A model generated the notes under the pieces. The model saw only the letters and a list, made by a program, of their open reading frames with translations, had not been told where the DNA came from and did not search any database. Made by a program: the position numbers and the translations under genes. Positions 37,193-48,540 of a DNA stretch of 64,000 nt are shown here, piece by piece. Source of the DNA: Mesocricetibacter intestinalis (lineage in GTDB: Bacteria; Pseudomonadota; Gammaproteobacteria; Enterobacterales; Pasteurellaceae); NCBI RefSeq assembly GCF_004363295.1, contig NZ_SNYQ01000002.1:1-64000 (forward strand). Direction: 5' to 3'. Each line of letters opens with the position of its first letter. The first letter of the stretch is position 1.

Positions 37193-39157
37193 TTAATTCT
37201 TATTTTCCAACTGGAAAGGAAGAAATAAGCTAAGCGGGCGCTGACGAATAATCTGGCATATACATTTAATAATATTACACCAACTGTCCACTTCGGTACC
37301 TAAAGAACGTAGTGCGATCCATAAGGTAAGAGAGAAGCTGACAATTAAATTTACTGCGCCGATCAGCAGAACGTAGCCCATATTCAGGAAAAATACTTCG
37401 GTCGAGAGATTCCCGCTGACGGTGGCATAGCCCAGGTTGGCGGAAGAGAAGGCCACATGGCGGATATCCAGCGGTAAATCGATTAAATAGCCGAAAACCG
37501 CAGTTAAACCGAGCAACATACCGAAGCATAGATTCCCCATAATGGAACCGTAGTTTTTATGCACATAATTCGAAAACCAGGCCCGGAATTTAGAGCTGGC
37601 CACCCGTTTCAGACAAGGGTGATAATGTAAGCGCATTCTTAAGTTCAGGTAGTTACTGCGGTTATCAAAAAAACCGCTGATGATGCCCGAACAGAACAGC
37701 CATAATCCGGCAATAGCGGCAAACCACAGGGTTCCCTGAGTAGGATCAATGGAATGCAGCTGATATTCGATATCCGCTTCGCTTAACAGGGCCGTACCGG
37801 TATAACGGGCATAGCCGTAAGCGATAGCGCCGGAAAGACTGGCGGCCACAATGACGTTACCCAGCACGGCGATACTTTGCGAGCGTACCACATCCACCAA
37901 TAATTGTGCCAGTTGCATATTTACGCTACGCCCCTGTTTGCGTCCCACCGCTTCGGCAAAACGGGCGGCCGTCATTGCCGGCTGCTTGGTGGCCACGGTA
38001 AAATGCAACATAAAGATAATGACAAAGCCGATGCCGTAATTGAGTCCCGAGGCGATTCCCATCCAGACCTTATCACTGATAATACTGCCCAGATAAATTT
38101 TCAGTAATGCCATACAAGCGATAATAATGCCAGCTCCCGCGGCTGAGAAAAACATACCGAAATATTCTTTTTTATCCCGGGTAATATAATGTTCGCCGTG
38201 ATCACTGGTATGTTGAGTAATAGTACGCGAAACCATTCCCAGACTGTTTTTCCAGAGATCGGTAATACTATGCTGTTCCGCAGAGGCAACGGCGAGTTTG
38301 CCGGTCAGTAACAAAATTTCATTACTCGGCAGACGTGGCAGGGTAAAAATCTGCAGCAAGAGTTCCAGCCGGGTCAGGGTTTGTTTCAACCGCTCCAGCA
38401 AATGAGCTACATGGAGGGAAGAGCCGGCGATTGCTCCGCGTTTTTGCAGACGTTCCACCTGTTCGCATGATTGCTGATACATTACCTGTAAATGCGCATC
38501 GTCAAATTCCTTGCCCTTATGCTGGGCTTCAATCAGTTTCATAATTTCCTGATTCAGCGCCACAAAAGGCGAATCTGCATTAAGAATGGTCGGTTCCAGT
38601 CGGATTAATTCCGGTTCGAGATCTTCGGCAGCAAGCCAGATAGACAGCATTTTAACCGCTAACAGACCTTCTTCCTGTAAATGTCGGTATACCCGCTGTT
38701 TATCTTCTTCAGTGGCATAGCTGCGCAGCAAATCCAACAATTTTACCCATAATTTGAGCGGCGTGTTTTCCAACCAACGGCGATCACCACGCTCACGGAA
38801 CAGTAGGAAAAACACATCGCGCAGATCATTGGTATCTTTAAATTCGGGATTAAACTTTTCATACAGGCGTTGGCGAATTTCGCGTCCGAAGCCTTCGCGC
38901 CCAAAAATCCCGTTGCTGATAAACAAAGGGTAAAGACGTAAGCCGCAAAGCCAGCGACAGAGTTGGGCGGTTAGATTTTTAGCCAACTCCTCGTCCAGTT
39001 GCAACTCATTAATCAGTGAATTGATCTTTTGGCTCAGATCATCGGATTTACTCTGACGCAACCATTTGCATAATTCATTCAGTAAATCGAAAATATTACC
39101 GTTTTCTGCCTGTTGCAGTAAAAACGGCCTTAGTTTAATTTTATTTATTTTGCTCAT
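37193..39157 (-). CDS. Gcr-like membrane protein ('site-specific recombinase' family, PF10136)
   Basis: The 654-residue protein has a soluble, helical N-terminal third and six or so membrane spans after residue ~330 (YFGMFFSAAGAGIIIACMALL, VIVAASLSGAIAYGYA, GTLWFAAIAGLWLFCSG and others). It resembles the PF10136 family, first named for a gonococcal 'recombinase' (Gcr). I see neither a serine nor a tyrosine recombinase motif, and the membrane spans argue against that role. Function should be taken as unknown. It ends 153 bp before dcuB on the same strand. Confidence 0.65.
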   Translation of the reverse strand: MSKINKIKLRPFLLQQAENGNIFDLLNELCKWLRQSKSDDLSQKINSLINELQLDEELAKNLTAQLCRWLCGLRLYPLFISNGIFGREGFGREIRQRLYEKFNPEFKDTNDLRDVFFLLFRERGDRRWLENTPLKLWVKLLDLLRSYATEEDKQRVYRHLQEEGLLAVKMLSIWLAAEDLEPELIRLEPTILNADSPFVALNQEIMKLIEAQHKGKEFDDAHLQVMYQQSCEQVERLQKRGAIAGSSLHVAHLLERLKQTLTRLELLLQIFTLPRLPSNEILLLTGKLAVASAEQHSITDLWKNSLGMVSRTITQHTSDHGEHYITRDKKEYFGMFFSAAGAGIIIACMALLKIYLGSIISDKVWMGIASGLNYGIGFVIIFMLHFTVATKQPAMTAARFAEAVGRKQGRSVNMQLAQLLVDVVRSQSIAVLGNVIVAASLSGAIAYGYARYTGTALLSEADIEYQLHSIDPTQGTLWFAAIAGLWLFCSGIISGFFDNRSNYLNLRMRLHYHPCLKRVASSKFRAWFSNYVHKNYGSIMGNLCFGMLLGLTAVFGYLIDLPLDIRHVAFSSANLGYATVSGNLSTEVFFLNMGYVLLIGAVNLIVSFSLTLWIALRSLGTEVDSWCNIIKCICQIIRQRPLSLFLPFQLENKN

Positions 39158-40810
<1,653 letters not shown>

Positions 40811-40868
40811 TGCTCGCTGAACAATGTGAAAAGACCTTGTAAAGTAGAAAATACATAGAAAAGCCATA

Positions 40869-40877
40869 AAGTGCGGT
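40869..40877 (+). repeat. DNA uptake core after serS
   Basis: AAGTGCGGT followed by two T-rich tracts (CGTTTTTAGCAGAGTTTTTTT), a good extended match. Confidence 0.88.
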
Positions 40878-40929
40878 CGTTTTTAGCAGAGTTTTTTTAG
40901 TCTTATAAAGTTCGCACAACTTATTTTAA

Positions 40930-40955
40930 ACCGGGTTTTATACCCGGTTTTTTTG
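40930..40955 (+). terminator. serS terminator
   Basis: AAACCGGGT / ACCCGGTTT stem, 5 nt loop, followed by TTTTT. Confidence 0.85.
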
Positions 40956-40981
40956 CGCTTATAGGCGGAAAAAAGGGAGAA

Positions 40982-41008
40982 AAAAACCGTACTGTTAAGT
41001 ACGGTTTG
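40982..41008 (-). terminator. potD terminator
   Basis: On the minus strand AAACCGTAC / GTACGGTTT with a 6 nt loop, then TTTTT. Confidence 0.85.
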
Positions 41009-41024
41009 TGTATGGGTATTATGT

Positions 41025-42122
41025 TTATTTCGCCGCTTTCAGCTCTTGATAATATTTTTCGTACAGTTCGATAGCTTCGCCCACATCGTCCTGCCAGTAG
41101 CTGTTTTTCAGCACTTCCGCATTTGGATAAATGGCCTCGTCAGCGGTAATTTCCGTCGGAAGATGTTTTTTCGCTTCCAGGTTAGAGGTCGGATAGCCAA
41201 TTTCCAGGGTCAATTTTTCAGCGGTTTTCGCACCTAACAGATAGTTAATCAGCTTATGTGCGCCCTCAGGGTTTTTAGAGGTGGCAGGAATTGCTAAGGT
41301 ATCAACCCATAAAACTGGTCCCTCTTTCGGGAATACCATATCGATAACGCCCGGTTGTTCTTTTTTAGCGATACGAACCGAACCGTTCCATAGCTGACCG
41401 AGTTCCACTTCACCGGAAATAAAGGAATTGGCCGGATTGTCGGAGTTAAAGGACAATACGTTCGGACGCAGTTTCAGTAACTCTTCGTATGCCGCTTTTA
41501 TTTCGGCGGGATCCGTAGTATTCGGATTTTTGCCCAGTTTTAATAAGGCGATATTAAAGACTTCGCGCGCATCGTCAAGTAACTGTACTTTACCCGCATA
41601 TTCAGGTTTCCATAAATCGCCCCAGGCAGTGAAGTCGGAGCCTTTGTAGCTCTGGGTATTAAATGCAATACCCGGCGCGCCCAGCAGTTGCGGCAAGGAG
41701 TATTTATTGCCTTTATCATAAGGTTTATCCAGCCAGTCGGGATCCAATTCTTTGATAACCGGTAATTTGCTGTGATCCAACTCTTTCAACATGCCTTCGC
41801 GTGCCATTTTGGAAACGAAGTAGTTGGACGGTGCAATAACGTCATAACCGCCGTCGGCACCTTGGGTTTTTAGTTTCGCATACATGGTTTCGTTAGATTC
41901 CAGGCTGGAAACAATAACCTTAATTCCGGTTTCTTTGGTAAATTCATCTAATAGCCCGTCCGGTACGTATTCCGTCCAGGTATAAAGATACACAGTATCG
42001 TTCGCCGGTGCAGTCGCAGCTTCCGGGGATTTTGTTTCAGCTGTTTTGCTTTCTTTGTCGTTACAGCCGGCTACAGCGACGGTAATAAGACTTGCAGCGA
42101 AAAGACCTGCTAATTTTTTCAT
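41025..42122 (-). CDS. potD: PotD, spermidine/putrescine-binding lipoprotein
   Basis: The 365-residue substrate-binding protein has a lipoprotein signal peptide ending in VAVAGC (lipobox, modified Cys ~20), then YLYTWTEYVPDGLLDEFTKE, the usual PotD mature start. It delivers polyamines to PotABC. I start at ATG 42122 (MKKLAG), 9 nt after AGGAG; the ATG at 42131 touches the ribosome site directly. The gene is separated from potC by 139 bp containing a hairpin. Confidence 0.94.
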   Translation of the reverse strand: MKKLAGLFAASLITVAVAGCNDKESKTAETKSPEAATAPANDTVYLYTWTEYVPDGLLDEFTKETGIKVIVSSLESNETMYAKLKTQGADGGYDVIAPSNYFVSKMAREGMLKELDHSKLPVIKELDPDWLDKPYDKGNKYSLPQLLGAPGIAFNTQSYKGSDFTAWGDLWKPEYAGKVQLLDDAREVFNIALLKLGKNPNTTDPAEIKAAYEELLKLRPNVLSFNSDNPANSFISGEVELGQLWNGSVRIAKKEQPGVIDMVFPKEGPVLWVDTLAIPATSKNPEGAHKLINYLLGAKTAEKLTLEIGYPTSNLEAKKHLPTEITADEAIYPNAEVLKNSYWQDDVGEAIELYEKYYQELKAAK

Positions 42123-42184
42123 TGAGATCATCTCCTGTTGATGAATAAAAGATATCCGCCCGTATCATATCCGGGCTTAGAAAA

Positions 42185-42224
42185 ACGCCTGACTTCGGCC
42201 ATTGGCTAGCTTTGGGTCAGGCGT
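42185..42224 (-). terminator. Intercistronic hairpin between potC and potD
   Basis: On the minus strand ACGCCTGAC / GTCAGGCGT encloses ~22 nt and is followed by TTTTTC. It is a probable partial terminator splitting potABC from potD. Confidence 0.65.
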
Positions 42225-42261
42225 ATTTTATGAGTAAATACTATATTTGTGAAGCGATTAT

Positions 42262-43032
42262 TTAGCTTTTATCCTTTTTGGATATTAGCAGTCCCAGGGA
42301 TACCAATGCCAGTGAGAACAGGATCATAATTGTCGCTAGTGCATTTACTTCCGGCGTAACCCCGGTTTTTACCAATGAGAAAATCTTCAGAGGTAAAATT
42401 TCATAGCTGACGCCGCTCACAAAGGAGGATACCACCACATCATCAAGAGAAATGGTAAAGCTCAGCAACCAGCCCGAAATCACTGCCGGCAGGGCCAATG
42501 GGAAAATAATTTTGCGCAAAATGGTAACCTCTCCGGCACCCAGATCACGCGCCGCTTCCAGCATTCTGACGTCAAATCCCTTCAGGCGCGAGAATACGCT
42601 GACCACCACATAAGGTAGACAGAAGGTTACATGCGCTAACAATAACGACCAGAAGCCGAGGGAAATACCGACAATCATAAACAGCGCCAAGAGGGAAACC
42701 GCCATCACGATATCCGGAGACATCATAACGATAAACAGCATACCGCTCACCGCCTGTTTGCCGCGGAAGCGATAGCGATAGAGCGCAATTGCGGTAAGAC
42801 TACCGATTAGGGTCGCCAGTGTCGCCGCGAAGAAGGCTATGGTTACCGAATGAATGGCCGCTTGAATTAAAGTATCGTTATTGGATAAACGTTCGTACCA
42901 TCCCCAGCTGAACCCTTTCCAGCTTAGACCGTAGCGATCGGCGTTAAAAGAGTTACCGACCAGAATGATAATCGGGATGTACAAATAAGCGTACACCACC
43001 AGCATAAACAGATTACGTAGTACACGGCTCAT
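42262..43032 (-). CDS. potC: PotC, spermidine/putrescine ABC transporter permease
   Basis: The 256-residue protein has six membrane spans and the binding-protein-dependent permease EAA loop (EAARDLGAGEVTILRKIIFPLALPAVISG, about 150-180), the contact for PotA. Its ATG overlaps the potB stop by 1 bp. Length matches E. coli PotC (264). Confidence 0.94.
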   Translation of the reverse strand: MSRVLRNLFMLVVYAYLYIPIIILVGNSFNADRYGLSWKGFSWGWYERLSNNDTLIQAAIHSVTIAFFAATLATLIGSLTAIALYRYRFRGKQAVSGMLFIVMMSPDIVMAVSLLALFMIVGISLGFWSLLLAHVTFCLPYVVVSVFSRLKGFDVRMLEAARDLGAGEVTILRKIIFPLALPAVISGWLLSFTISLDDVVVSSFVSGVSYEILPLKIFSLVKTGVTPEVNALATIMILFSLALVSLGLLISKKDKS

Positions 43033-43892
43033 TATTCCAGCTCCACTTTCTTATTCAACAGTTTATTCGCTTTATAGTAAACGAAAATTAACAGGGCCAT
43101 TAAAATGGTTAAGCCGATACTGATTGCCGAGCCGAACGGCCAGTTACGGGAAATCAGGAATTCGCTCTTAATCACGTTACCCACTAACAATACTTTGGCG
43201 CCGCCTAATAAATCGGCCACATAGAACATTCCCATGGCCGGAAGTAAAACCAGCAGACAACCGGAAACGATGCCGGGCATGGTGAGCGGAATAATAATTC
43301 GGGTAAAACGATGGAATCCGTTGGCACCTAAATCTTTGGCCGCTTCAAGCAGGCGCAGATCCAGTTTTTCAATGGCCGAATAAAGCGGAAGAATCATAAA
43401 AGGCAATAGCAGGTAAACCAAACCGATGATTACCGCCGCTTCCGTATTTAAAATTCGAATGGGTTCATTGATAATTCCAAGGAACAGCAGACATTCGTTC
43501 AGAATGCCTTTTACACCGAGAAATACCTTCATCCCATAAATACGGATCAGGGAGTTAGTCCAGAAGGGCAGGACCAACAGAAACAGCAGGATCGGCCGGT
43601 ATTTCGGATTAATCTTGGCCATGATAAAGGCAAAAGGATAGCCCACCACCAGACAGATAACGGTCGCAATACAGGACATATACAATGAATTCCATACCAC
43701 CGTACCATATAAGGGTTCGAATAGTCTGGTATAGTTTTCAAAGGTGAAAGGCAAAGCATAAAAGTTGCTGCTGTCTTTGCTTAGAAAACTAACGATCAGC
43801 ACCAGAAGATTCGGTGCCAATACGAAAAAGATTAACCAAGCGAAGATGACAGTAACGGTCGTATTTTGAAATTTACGCGTCGTCATTTTCAT
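43032..43892 (-). CDS. potB: PotB, spermidine/putrescine ABC transporter permease
   Basis: The 286-residue protein has six membrane spans and the EAA loop [29 protein letters not shown]. It forms the channel with PotC. Its start overlaps the end of potA by 20 bp; a second ATG two codons in (43886) is also possible. Confidence 0.94.
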   Translation of the reverse strand: MKMTTRKFQNTTVTVIFAWLIFFVLAPNLLVLIVSFLSKDSSNFYALPFTFENYTRLFEPLYGTVVWNSLYMSCIATVICLVVGYPFAFIMAKINPKYRPILLFLLVLPFWTNSLIRIYGMKVFLGVKGILNECLLFLGIINEPIRILNTEAAVIIGLVYLLLPFMILPLYSAIEKLDLRLLEAAKDLGANGFHRFTRIIIPLTMPGIVSGCLLVLLPAMGMFYVADLLGGAKVLLVGNVIKSEFLISRNWPFGSAISIGLTILMALLIFVYYKANKLLNKKVELE

Positions 43893-44997
43893 CGTTCAGT
43901 ACCACTTCCCATTTTTCAATCCAAGTTACGGCCACTTTTTGATCTAACGAGTGATCAATATTAGGATCATCTTCGTTGAAGAACTCGCTGACCAGTACCA
44001 TTTTGCCGTTATGTTCCAGCTCTACGGTGGATTCCAATGTCATACCCTTATAGTTACGTTCGCGGATATGACCGATAATCGCACTGGATTGTTCGTTTTC
44101 ATCCAGTTCTTCCAGCAGGATATCTTCAGGGCGGAGCAGAACCTTCAGCTTCTGTCCTTCTTGTACTTCCTGTTCAACATAAATATCACAAACCCGTCCC
44201 TCTACATTTGCGCGTACGCGCTGTTGATCGATACGGGAGAGAACGGTGGCGTCGAAAATATTAATTTCGCCGATAAATTTCGCCACGAACAGGTTACGCG
44301 GCTCTTCATAGATTTCACGCGGCGAACCGTCTTGCTGAATATTTCCTTTACGTAACACGATGATACGATCGGACATGGTCAGCGCTTCTTCCTGATCATG
44401 GGTAACGAAAATAAAGGTAATGCCCAACTGACGCTGTAAGGATTTCAGTTCGTTCTGCATTTGTTTGCGCAGTTTATAATCCAGCGCAGACAATGATTCG
44501 TCCAGCAATAATACCTTAGGTTTATTTACCACTGCTCGGGCGATGGCGATACGTTGCTGCTGACCGCCGGAAAGTTGAGCCGGTTTACGATCCGCCATTT
44601 CTTCCAGCTGAACCATACGCAGCGCTTCCAGCACGCGCGGTTTAATTTCTTCGTTCGGCACTTTTTGCATACGTAAACCGAAAGCCACGTTTTCGAAAAT
44701 CGTCATATGCGGGAACAGCGCATAGCTTTGGAACACGGTGTTTACAGGACGCTGTTCCGCCGGCAGATTGGTGATATCCTCGCCGTCGAGAATTATTTGC
44801 CCGCCGTTAGCCTCTTCGAAACCCGCAATTAAACGTAATACCGTGGTTTTTCCGCAGCCGGAAGGGCCCAGAATGGTTAAAAATTCCCCGTTGTTAATTG
44901 TTAAATTGAAATTTTCGATAACCGTATTATTGTTATACGATTTTTTCAGAGAACGCAGCTCGATAATCGCCTTGCTTTGAACAGAAGTACTTTCCAC
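43873..44997 (-). CDS. potA: PotA, spermidine/putrescine ABC transporter ATPase
   Basis: The 374-residue ATPase has Walker [10 protein letters not shown] (about 44-52), Q-loop, signature [14 protein letters not shown] and Walker [13 protein letters not shown], followed by a C-terminal TOBE-type regulatory domain (about 290-370). Residue Ser after Asp-Glu in Walker B (DESLSALD) is the usual PotA variant. First gene of potABC. Confidence 0.95.
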   Translation of the reverse strand: MESTSVQSKAIIELRSLKKSYNNNTVIENFNLTINNGEFLTILGPSGCGKTTVLRLIAGFEEANGGQIILDGEDITNLPAEQRPVNTVFQSYALFPHMTIFENVAFGLRMQKVPNEEIKPRVLEALRMVQLEEMADRKPAQLSGGQQQRIAIARAVVNKPKVLLLDESLSALDYKLRKQMQNELKSLQRQLGITFIFVTHDQEEALTMSDRIIVLRKGNIQQDGSPREIYEEPRNLFVAKFIGEINIFDATVLSRIDQQRVRANVEGRVCDIYVEQEVQEGQKLKVLLRPEDILLEELDENEQSSAIIGHIRERNYKGMTLESTVELEHNGKMVLVSEFFNEDDPNIDHSLDQKVAVTWIEKWEVVLNDENDDA

Positions 44998-45289
44998 TAT
45001 CTTTGGTTTTCCCTTAATGTGCTAAAGACTGACTTTAGCGTTGAGGTGAAACAGAACGCCTGCAATATGAAATTGCCGACACCGAATATTTAAGGCTGAA
45101 TATCTTTCATTTTGTTGTTATGTAAATTTACACTACAATTTTGCAATAAAAGACAGTCAGCCCAACCCTAGATTAAGCGCTAATGATATAGCGATCGGGC
45201 GATAATTTAAAGCCATTTATTGTTTTTTGCCGAAAAAAGTATGGCTAAATGTTAAAAAAACCAATAATTATAAAATTTGATAGGAATAT
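44998..45289. other. Intergenic region between potA and pepT
   Basis: This ~290 bp stretch, with 45290-45396 beyond it, separates divergent genes. It contains a perfect 12 bp palindrome TGTAAATTTACA (45121-45132) upstream of potA that could be an operator. I cannot assign a regulator to it. No gene is visible. Confidence 0.4.
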
Positions 45290-45330
45290 TTGTTATATAT
45301 CAATAAAATAATCGGTGAAATGAGTAGACT
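45290..45330 (+). promoter_or_regulatory. pepT promoter with FNR-type site at about -41
   Basis: TTGTTATATATCAA (45290-45303) matches TTGAT-N4-ATCAA at 9/10. TAGACT (45325-45330) is a possible -10, placing the start near 45338 and the FNR centre at about -41, the class II position. pepT is FNR-activated in Salmonella, which supports the reading. Confidence 0.6.
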
Positions 45331-45396
45331 TGAAAAGAACTTGGGTTTATCCCTTGCAGGTATTATCAATAAGTCCTGAAGAATAAGAAAAATATT

Positions 45397-46623
45397 ATGC
45401 AATACACAGATCAGCTTTTAGAGCGTTTTTTGAATTATGTGGCATTTGATACGCAATCTAAGCCTAAAGCCAAAACATCGCCGAGTACACAGGGACAGTT
45501 AAAGCTTGCCAAGTATCTGGAGCAGGAACTCCGTACCCTTGGTTTACAAGATATTGAACTGACAAAGCATGGTATCCTGACCGCATTTTTGCCGGCGAAT
45601 ATTGAAAATGCGCCGACTATCGGATTGATCGCCCATTTGGATACTTCTCCGCAATGTAGCGGTAAGAACGTCCGACCGGAAGTTATTCGGGCTTATCGCG
45701 GCGGCGATATTGCCCTGGGAATCGGCGATGAATACCTTAGCCCGGTATTTTATCCCTTTATGCACCAGTTGGTGGGTAAGACCTTAATAGTTACCGATGG
45801 CAATACTCTGTTGGGCGCAGATAATAAAGCGGGAATTGCGGAAATTATGACCGCACTTTCTTTGCTTATGGCCAATGATATTCCCCATTGCAACGTTCGG
45901 GTCGCCTTTACGCCCGATGAGGAAATCGGGTTGGGTATGCAGTTTTTCCCGTTGGAGCGTTTTCCCTGCGATTGGGCCTATACCATCGACGGCGGTGAGG
46001 TCGGCGAATTGGAATATGAAAATTTTAATGCCGCAAGTGCAACTGTTACCTTTTACGGAAAAAGTATGCACACAGGTTCGGCGAAAGGCCGTATGCTGAA
46101 CGCATTAACCATAGCTTGCGCATTTCAGCAATGTTTCCCTAGCGATGAAGTGCCGGAAAAAACGGAAAATAAACAAGGTTTCTTTCATTTAAGCAGTTTT
46201 CACGGCGATATAGAAAAAACGGAACTTTGTTATTTAATCCGTGATTTTGACTATGCAGGATTTACCCGGCGCAAAGCCTTTATTGAGGAGCTGGTTGAAT
46301 CCTTTAATCGCAAAGAAAATCTGATTCGACCGATCAAATTGGAAATCAGCGACAGCTACCTGAATATGTATGATACGGTGAAAAAAGTACCGGAATCCGT
46401 GCAACTGGCGGATCGAGCCATGCAACAATGCGGTATTACGCCCTTGCATAAACCTATCCGCGGCGGTACGGACGGTGCCTGGCTGGCCGCTAAAGGATTG
46501 GCCTGTCCGAATATTTTTACCGGCGGATATAATTTCCATAGCAAGCATGAACTGATTTGTTTGGAGAATATGCAAAGTGCGGTGGAAGTGATCACCACAA
46601 TGATGCGTATGGCTGCAGAATAA
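45397..46623 (+). CDS. pepT: PepT, peptidase T (tripeptide aminopeptidase)
   Basis: The 408-residue M20 metallopeptidase has IGLIAHLDTSPQ (first Zn ligand), TLLGADNKAGIAEIM with the bridging Asp, and AFTPDEEIGLG with the catalytic Glu pair. RGGTDGAWLAAKGLACPNIFTGG lies near the end. It removes N-terminal residues from tripeptides. Length equals the E. coli enzyme (408). Two uptake cores lie within it (45850, 46575). Confidence 0.96.
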   Translation: MQYTDQLLERFLNYVAFDTQSKPKAKTSPSTQGQLKLAKYLEQELRTLGLQDIELTKHGILTAFLPANIENAPTIGLIAHLDTSPQCSGKNVRPEVIRAYRGGDIALGIGDEYLSPVFYPFMHQLVGKTLIVTDGNTLLGADNKAGIAEIMTALSLLMANDIPHCNVRVAFTPDEEIGLGMQFFPLERFPCDWAYTIDGGEVGELEYENFNAASATVTFYGKSMHTGSAKGRMLNALTIACAFQQCFPSDEVPEKTENKQGFFHLSSFHGDIEKTELCYLIRDFDYAGFTRRKAFIEELVESFNRKENLIRPIKLEISDSYLNMYDTVKKVPESVQLADRAMQQCGITPLHKPIRGGTDGAWLAAKGLACPNIFTGGYNFHSKHELICLENMQSAVEVITTMMRMAAE

Positions 46624-46670
46624 TTTTACTGCGGGGAATCTTTACGATTTCGAATCGGAAGTAGAACCGG

Positions 46671-46700
46671 CGGGGCGGTGGATACAAAGTTCACCGCCCC
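46671..46700. terminator. Hairpin between pepT and argA
   Basis: CGGGGCGGTG / CACCGCCCCG 10 bp stem between convergent genes. No strong T-run. Confidence 0.6.
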
Positions 46701-46705
46701 GATTG

Positions 46706-48016
46706 TTATTGTAGATCTTGGATTAATATTTTCGAGCGGCGTTGATAATTGTAATGGGCGCGTTTCTCCTGAGGAAGATCTTCCACTGCGGCTAAATGGA
46801 ACCCCCGTTCCTGAAACCAGTGAACGGTTCTGGTGGTTAAAACGAACAGCTTCTCAATACCGGCCGACTGGGCCCGTTTTTGGATAGCTTCAAGTAAAAT
46901 ATCGCCGCGCGAAGAATTGCGATAATCAGGATGAACGGCAACACATGCCATTTCCGCCATTTTTTCATCGGCATAAATATTCAGTGCGGCACAGGCGATA
47001 ATCACGCCGTCGCGATCAATAATCGTATAATTGGCAATATTCATTTCCAGCTGTTCACGCGAGCGTTTAACCAGAATACCCTGCTGTTCCAGCGGGTGAA
47101 TAAGTTCAAGCAGACCGGGAATATCTTTTTCGGTGGCAATACGAATATCTTCGGAATTTTGCATGGATAGCTGAGTACCGACACCATCACGGGTAAAGAG
47201 TTCCTGTAGCAGCGAGCCGTCTTCATCATAACTAATCAAATGGGCGCGCTTGACGCCGGTTCGACAGACTTCGATGGCGGCCTGTAAAAATCTGGCTTGC
47301 GGGCTGTGATAAAGCTCGTTTTTAATCAGCCCCGCCAAGATCTTTTCAGCCTCCTGCGGGCCGAGATCGGAAATTGTACAATGATTTTCATCCAGAATAC
47401 CTTGGGGAGCGGCAAAGCCGATCAGTTTTTCCGCCTGCAGTTTAACCGCCACTTGGGCGGCGATATCTTCAAAGGGCAAATTGAAGGTTTCGCCCGTTAC
47501 CGACGGGGCGATAGGGCCCATTAGCACAATACTGTTATTATCCAGATGCTGCTTTATATTTTCGACCTCAATACGCCGTATTTTTCCGCTTAGCATATAA
47601 TCGACACCCTCATCGACACCGATAGGCTGCGCTAAAACAAAATTACTGCTGACCACATTCAGAATCGGAGAATGGGGCAGGCGGACGGAAAGACGGGCGG
47701 TGATCTCATAGTTAAGCTGTCCCACCGCCTGTTTGGCCAGTTCCAAGGTTTGCATATCGGTGATGCGAATATTTTTATGATAGGTGGAACGGATATTGTG
47801 CTGAGCCAATAGTTGATCAATCTGTACCCTGGCGCCGAAAACGATAATCAATCTGATGCCAAGGCTATGTAACAGGCTGATATCGCTAATGATATTAATA
47901 AAATTAGGGCTTGCGATGGCATCGCCGTCCAGCATGATGACAAAAGTCTTGCCGCGATGCATATTGACATAGGGGGTGGATTGTCTGAACCATTGAACTA
48001 ATTCCGTACTGCGCAT
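46706..48016 (-). CDS. argA: ArgA, N-acetylglutamate synthase
   Basis: The 436-residue protein has an N-terminal amino-acid-kinase-like domain (about 20-280; [15 protein letters not shown]) that binds arginine for feedback inhibition. A C-terminal GNAT acetyltransferase domain (about 290-430; [19 protein letters not shown]) makes N-acetylglutamate. This is the first step of arginine synthesis. I start at ATG 48016 ([10 protein letters not shown]), which has AAGGTG at good spacing and matches E. coli; a GTG 9 bp upstream is in frame. Two ARG boxes precede it. Confidence 0.95.
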   Translation of the reverse strand: MRSTELVQWFRQSTPYVNMHRGKTFVIMLDGDAIASPNFINIISDISLLHSLGIRLIIVFGARVQIDQLLAQHNIRSTYHKNIRITDMQTLELAKQAVGQLNYEITARLSVRLPHSPILNVVSSNFVLAQPIGVDEGVDYMLSGKIRRIEVENIKQHLDNNSIVLMGPIAPSVTGETFNLPFEDIAAQVAVKLQAEKLIGFAAPQGILDENHCTISDLGPQEAEKILAGLIKNELYHSPQARFLQAAIEVCRTGVKRAHLISYDEDGSLLQELFTRDGVGTQLSMQNSEDIRIATEKDIPGLLELIHPLEQQGILVKRSREQLEMNIANYTIIDRDGVIIACAALNIYADEKMAEMACVAVHPDYRNSSRGDILLEAIQKRAQSAGIEKLFVLTTRTVHWFQERGFHLAAVEDLPQEKRAHYNYQRRSKILIQDLQ

Positions 48017-48027
48017 AGGTTTCACCT

Positions 48028-48062
48028 TGTATAATTATTCACACATAATGAATTTATATTCG
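48028..48062 (-). promoter_or_regulatory. Tandem ARG boxes (ArgR operator) of argA
   Basis: TGTATAATTATTCA (48028-48041) and TGAATTTATATTCG (48049-48062) each match TGAATWWWWATTCA with one mismatch. Their centres are 21 bp apart, the spacing ArgR hexamers need. They end 12 bp from the argA ATG. Confidence 0.85.
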
Positions 48063-48093
48063 TTTTAGGCAATGTGCAAGTAAAATCGGCAAC

Positions 48094-48122
48094 AAAAAAG
48101 CGGTAACTAAATTACCGCTTTA
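48094..48122 (-). terminator. grxA terminator
   Basis: On the minus strand AAAGCGGTAA / TTACCGCTTT stem, 5 nt loop, then TTTTG. Confidence 0.8.
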
Positions 48123-48130
48123 TCTATTTA

Positions 48131-48394
48131 TCAGGCCACTACGTTAAATTGCGCTTTCATCAGGGCTTCAAAATCCGTACAACCGCCAATCGGTTTTTCA
48201 TCAATAAAGATCTGAGGTACGGTTTCTACCGGTTTACCGACGGATTTGGATAAGTCCGCTTTACTGATTCCTTCGGCAATAATATCCACATAGCGATAAT
48301 CGAAATCCGCTACTGTTGTTTTAAGTTTTTCCGCAAGATTTTTGGCGCGTACGCAATAAGGGCAGCCCGGGCGACCGAAAATAACGACAAACAT
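48131..48394 (-). CDS. grxA: GrxA, glutaredoxin 1
   Basis: The 87-residue glutaredoxin starts MFVVIFGRPGCPYC, with the redox CPYC motif at residues 11-14, and has the TVPQIFID and GGCTDFEAL glutathione-binding features. It reduces ribonucleotide reductase and mixed disulfides. I start at ATG 48394, 7 nt after AAGGAG; the frame open to 48472 has no other good start. In E. coli grxA is also close to rimK. Confidence 0.95.
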   Translation of the reverse strand: MFVVIFGRPGCPYCVRAKNLAEKLKTTVADFDYRYVDIIAEGISKADLSKSVGKPVETVPQIFIDEKPIGGCTDFEALMKAQFNVVA

Positions 48395-48540
48395 AGTTTT
48401 CTCCTTATAATTTAATAAAAACCTCTGTATTCTACCCGATGGACTAAGGGGGAATAAACTGTTTTTCAGCATTATTGCGATTGGTATAATGTATCAACCC
48501 TTGGGAGTTGTGGGAATCTAAATCAGTTAGGACCGGAATC

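Noticed and set aside
37193-39157. Mobile element because of the 'site-specific recombinase' family name
   Set aside because: No recombinase catalytic motif, several membrane spans and no repeats around the gene.
46678-46887. Plus-strand frame after pepT
   Set aside because: It lies antisense over the 3' end of argA and begins inside the shared terminator.
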